A stretch of DNA of 5,863 nt from an uncultured Neisseria sp. GTDB taxonomy: Bacteria; Pseudomonadota; Gammaproteobacteria; Burkholderiales; Neisseriaceae. Shown in pieces: positions 5,676 to 5,863 of the stretch. The position numbers and the translations under genes are program-made. Location of the stretch: contig CAMURX010000114.1 in NCBI GenBank assembly GCA_947097615.1, forward strand, positions 1-5,863. The letters are read 5' to 3'. How positions within the stretch are numbered: the stretch's first letter is position 1; every line of letters begins with the position of its first letter. A model generated the notes under the pieces. The model had not been told where the DNA came from, ran no database searches, and saw only the letters and a program-made list of their open reading frames with translations.

Positions 5676-5708
5676 AGGCCGTCTGAAAGTTGCCGTTTCA
5701 GACGGCCT
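5676..5708 (-). repeat. Uptake-sequence hairpin between fabA and fabB
   Basis: A perfect 13-base inverted repeat (arms 5676-5688 and 5696-5708) with a 7-base loop is made of two AG-type uptake sequences (5678-5687 plus, 5697-5706 minus). It lies 13 bases after the fabA stop and ends 8 bases before the fabB Shine-Dalgarno sequence. On the minus strand it is not followed by a U-run, so it is more likely a partial attenuator or RNA-stability element than a full stop. Confidence 0.82.
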
Positions 5709-5721
5709 TTGATTACTGGAT

Positions 5722-5863
5722 TCAGAAGTCGTCGGTGGTGGTAAACAGGCCGACGCGCAGGCCGTTGCCTTCGTAGATGGTGCGGCCGTCCACGCTCATT
5801 TCGGCGTCGGCGATGCCCAGCACCAGTTTGCTGTTCATCACGCGTTTGATGTGGATGTGGTAG
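5722..5863 (-). CDS. fabA: 3-hydroxydecanoyl-ACP dehydratase/isomerase, C-terminal fragment
   Basis: The last 46 residues are visible, with the 5' part beyond the window edge. They read [20 protein letters not shown], then [20 protein letters not shown], ending TTTDDF before TGA. This is the C-terminus of FabA: the E. coli protein has the same KR.(V/I).N..L..G.AD.E..VDGR.IY....L(K/R)VGLF pattern and a similar short acidic-aromatic tail. The active-site His and Asp of the family lie in the missing part. FabA dehydrates 3-hydroxydecanoyl-ACP and isomerises the trans-2 to the cis-3 double bond, supplying the substrate that FabB extends. The adjacent, same-strand fabB fits the classical fabAB arrangement. 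FabZ is excluded by the diagnostic VDGR.IY / VGLF tail. Confidence 0.92.
   Translation of the reverse strand, partial: YHIHIKRVMNSKLVLGIADAEMSVDGRTIYEGNGLRVGLFTTTDDF

Overview
The window looks like a chromosomal segment of a Neisseria species (Betaproteobacteria). The strongest evidence is 15 copies, on both strands, of the neisserial DNA uptake core GCCGTCTGAA; about 0.01 copies would be expected by chance. Thirteen of the 15 carry an AG prefix (AGGCCGTCTGAA). This is the 'AG-DUS' dialect associated with several commensal or animal-associated Neisseria, whereas gonococcus and meningococcus mostly use an AT prefix. The GC-rich coding sequence and the protein sequences fit. The species cannot be resolved from this window.

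Layout, left to right. (1) 1-113, plus strand: the C-terminus of an iron/manganese-type superoxide dismutase (sodB). It is followed by a 200-base spacer holding seven uptake sequences, most of them paired into hairpins, two of which look like terminators. (2) 346-1525, minus strand: a queuosine-precursor operon. queF (preQ0 reductase) is followed 10 bases later by a yhhQ-type precursor transporter. A class I preQ1 riboswitch directly precedes queF and appears to contain its Shine-Dalgarno sequence, with a plausible promoter just upstream. (3) 1526-2038: a divergent intergenic region of about 500 bases with an AT-rich core. (4) 2039-3637, plus strand: aceA, a long-form (532 aa) isocitrate lyase resembling the Pseudomonas type. 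(5) 3638-4009: a non-coding stretch with one uptake-sequence inverted repeat, then four consecutive stem-loops ending in a strong intrinsic terminator (a possible small RNA or processed 3' UTR), then the trxA promoter. (6) 4010-4339, plus strand: trxA, thioredoxin 1, with an uptake sequence inside the coding region. (7) 4340-4442: convergent terminators. (8) 4443-5863, minus strand: fabB (beta-ketoacyl-ACP synthase I) and, upstream of it and cut by the window edge, fabA (3-hydroxydecanoyl-ACP dehydratase/isomerase).

Functional picture: these are core metabolic units standing side by side, not one accessory system. queF and yhhQ form a coherent preQ0 uptake-and-reduction unit under feedback by preQ1. 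fabA and fabB form the classical anaerobic unsaturated fatty acid pair. aceA implies a glyoxylate shunt or C2-carbon use, and trxA and sodB serve redox maintenance. I see no mobile element, CRISPR array, phage gene, rRNA or tRNA, and nothing I would call a new biological system. The points most worth checking are the riboswitch controlling a reductase-transporter pair, the structured RNA between aceA and trxA, and the presence of isocitrate lyase in a Neisseria.
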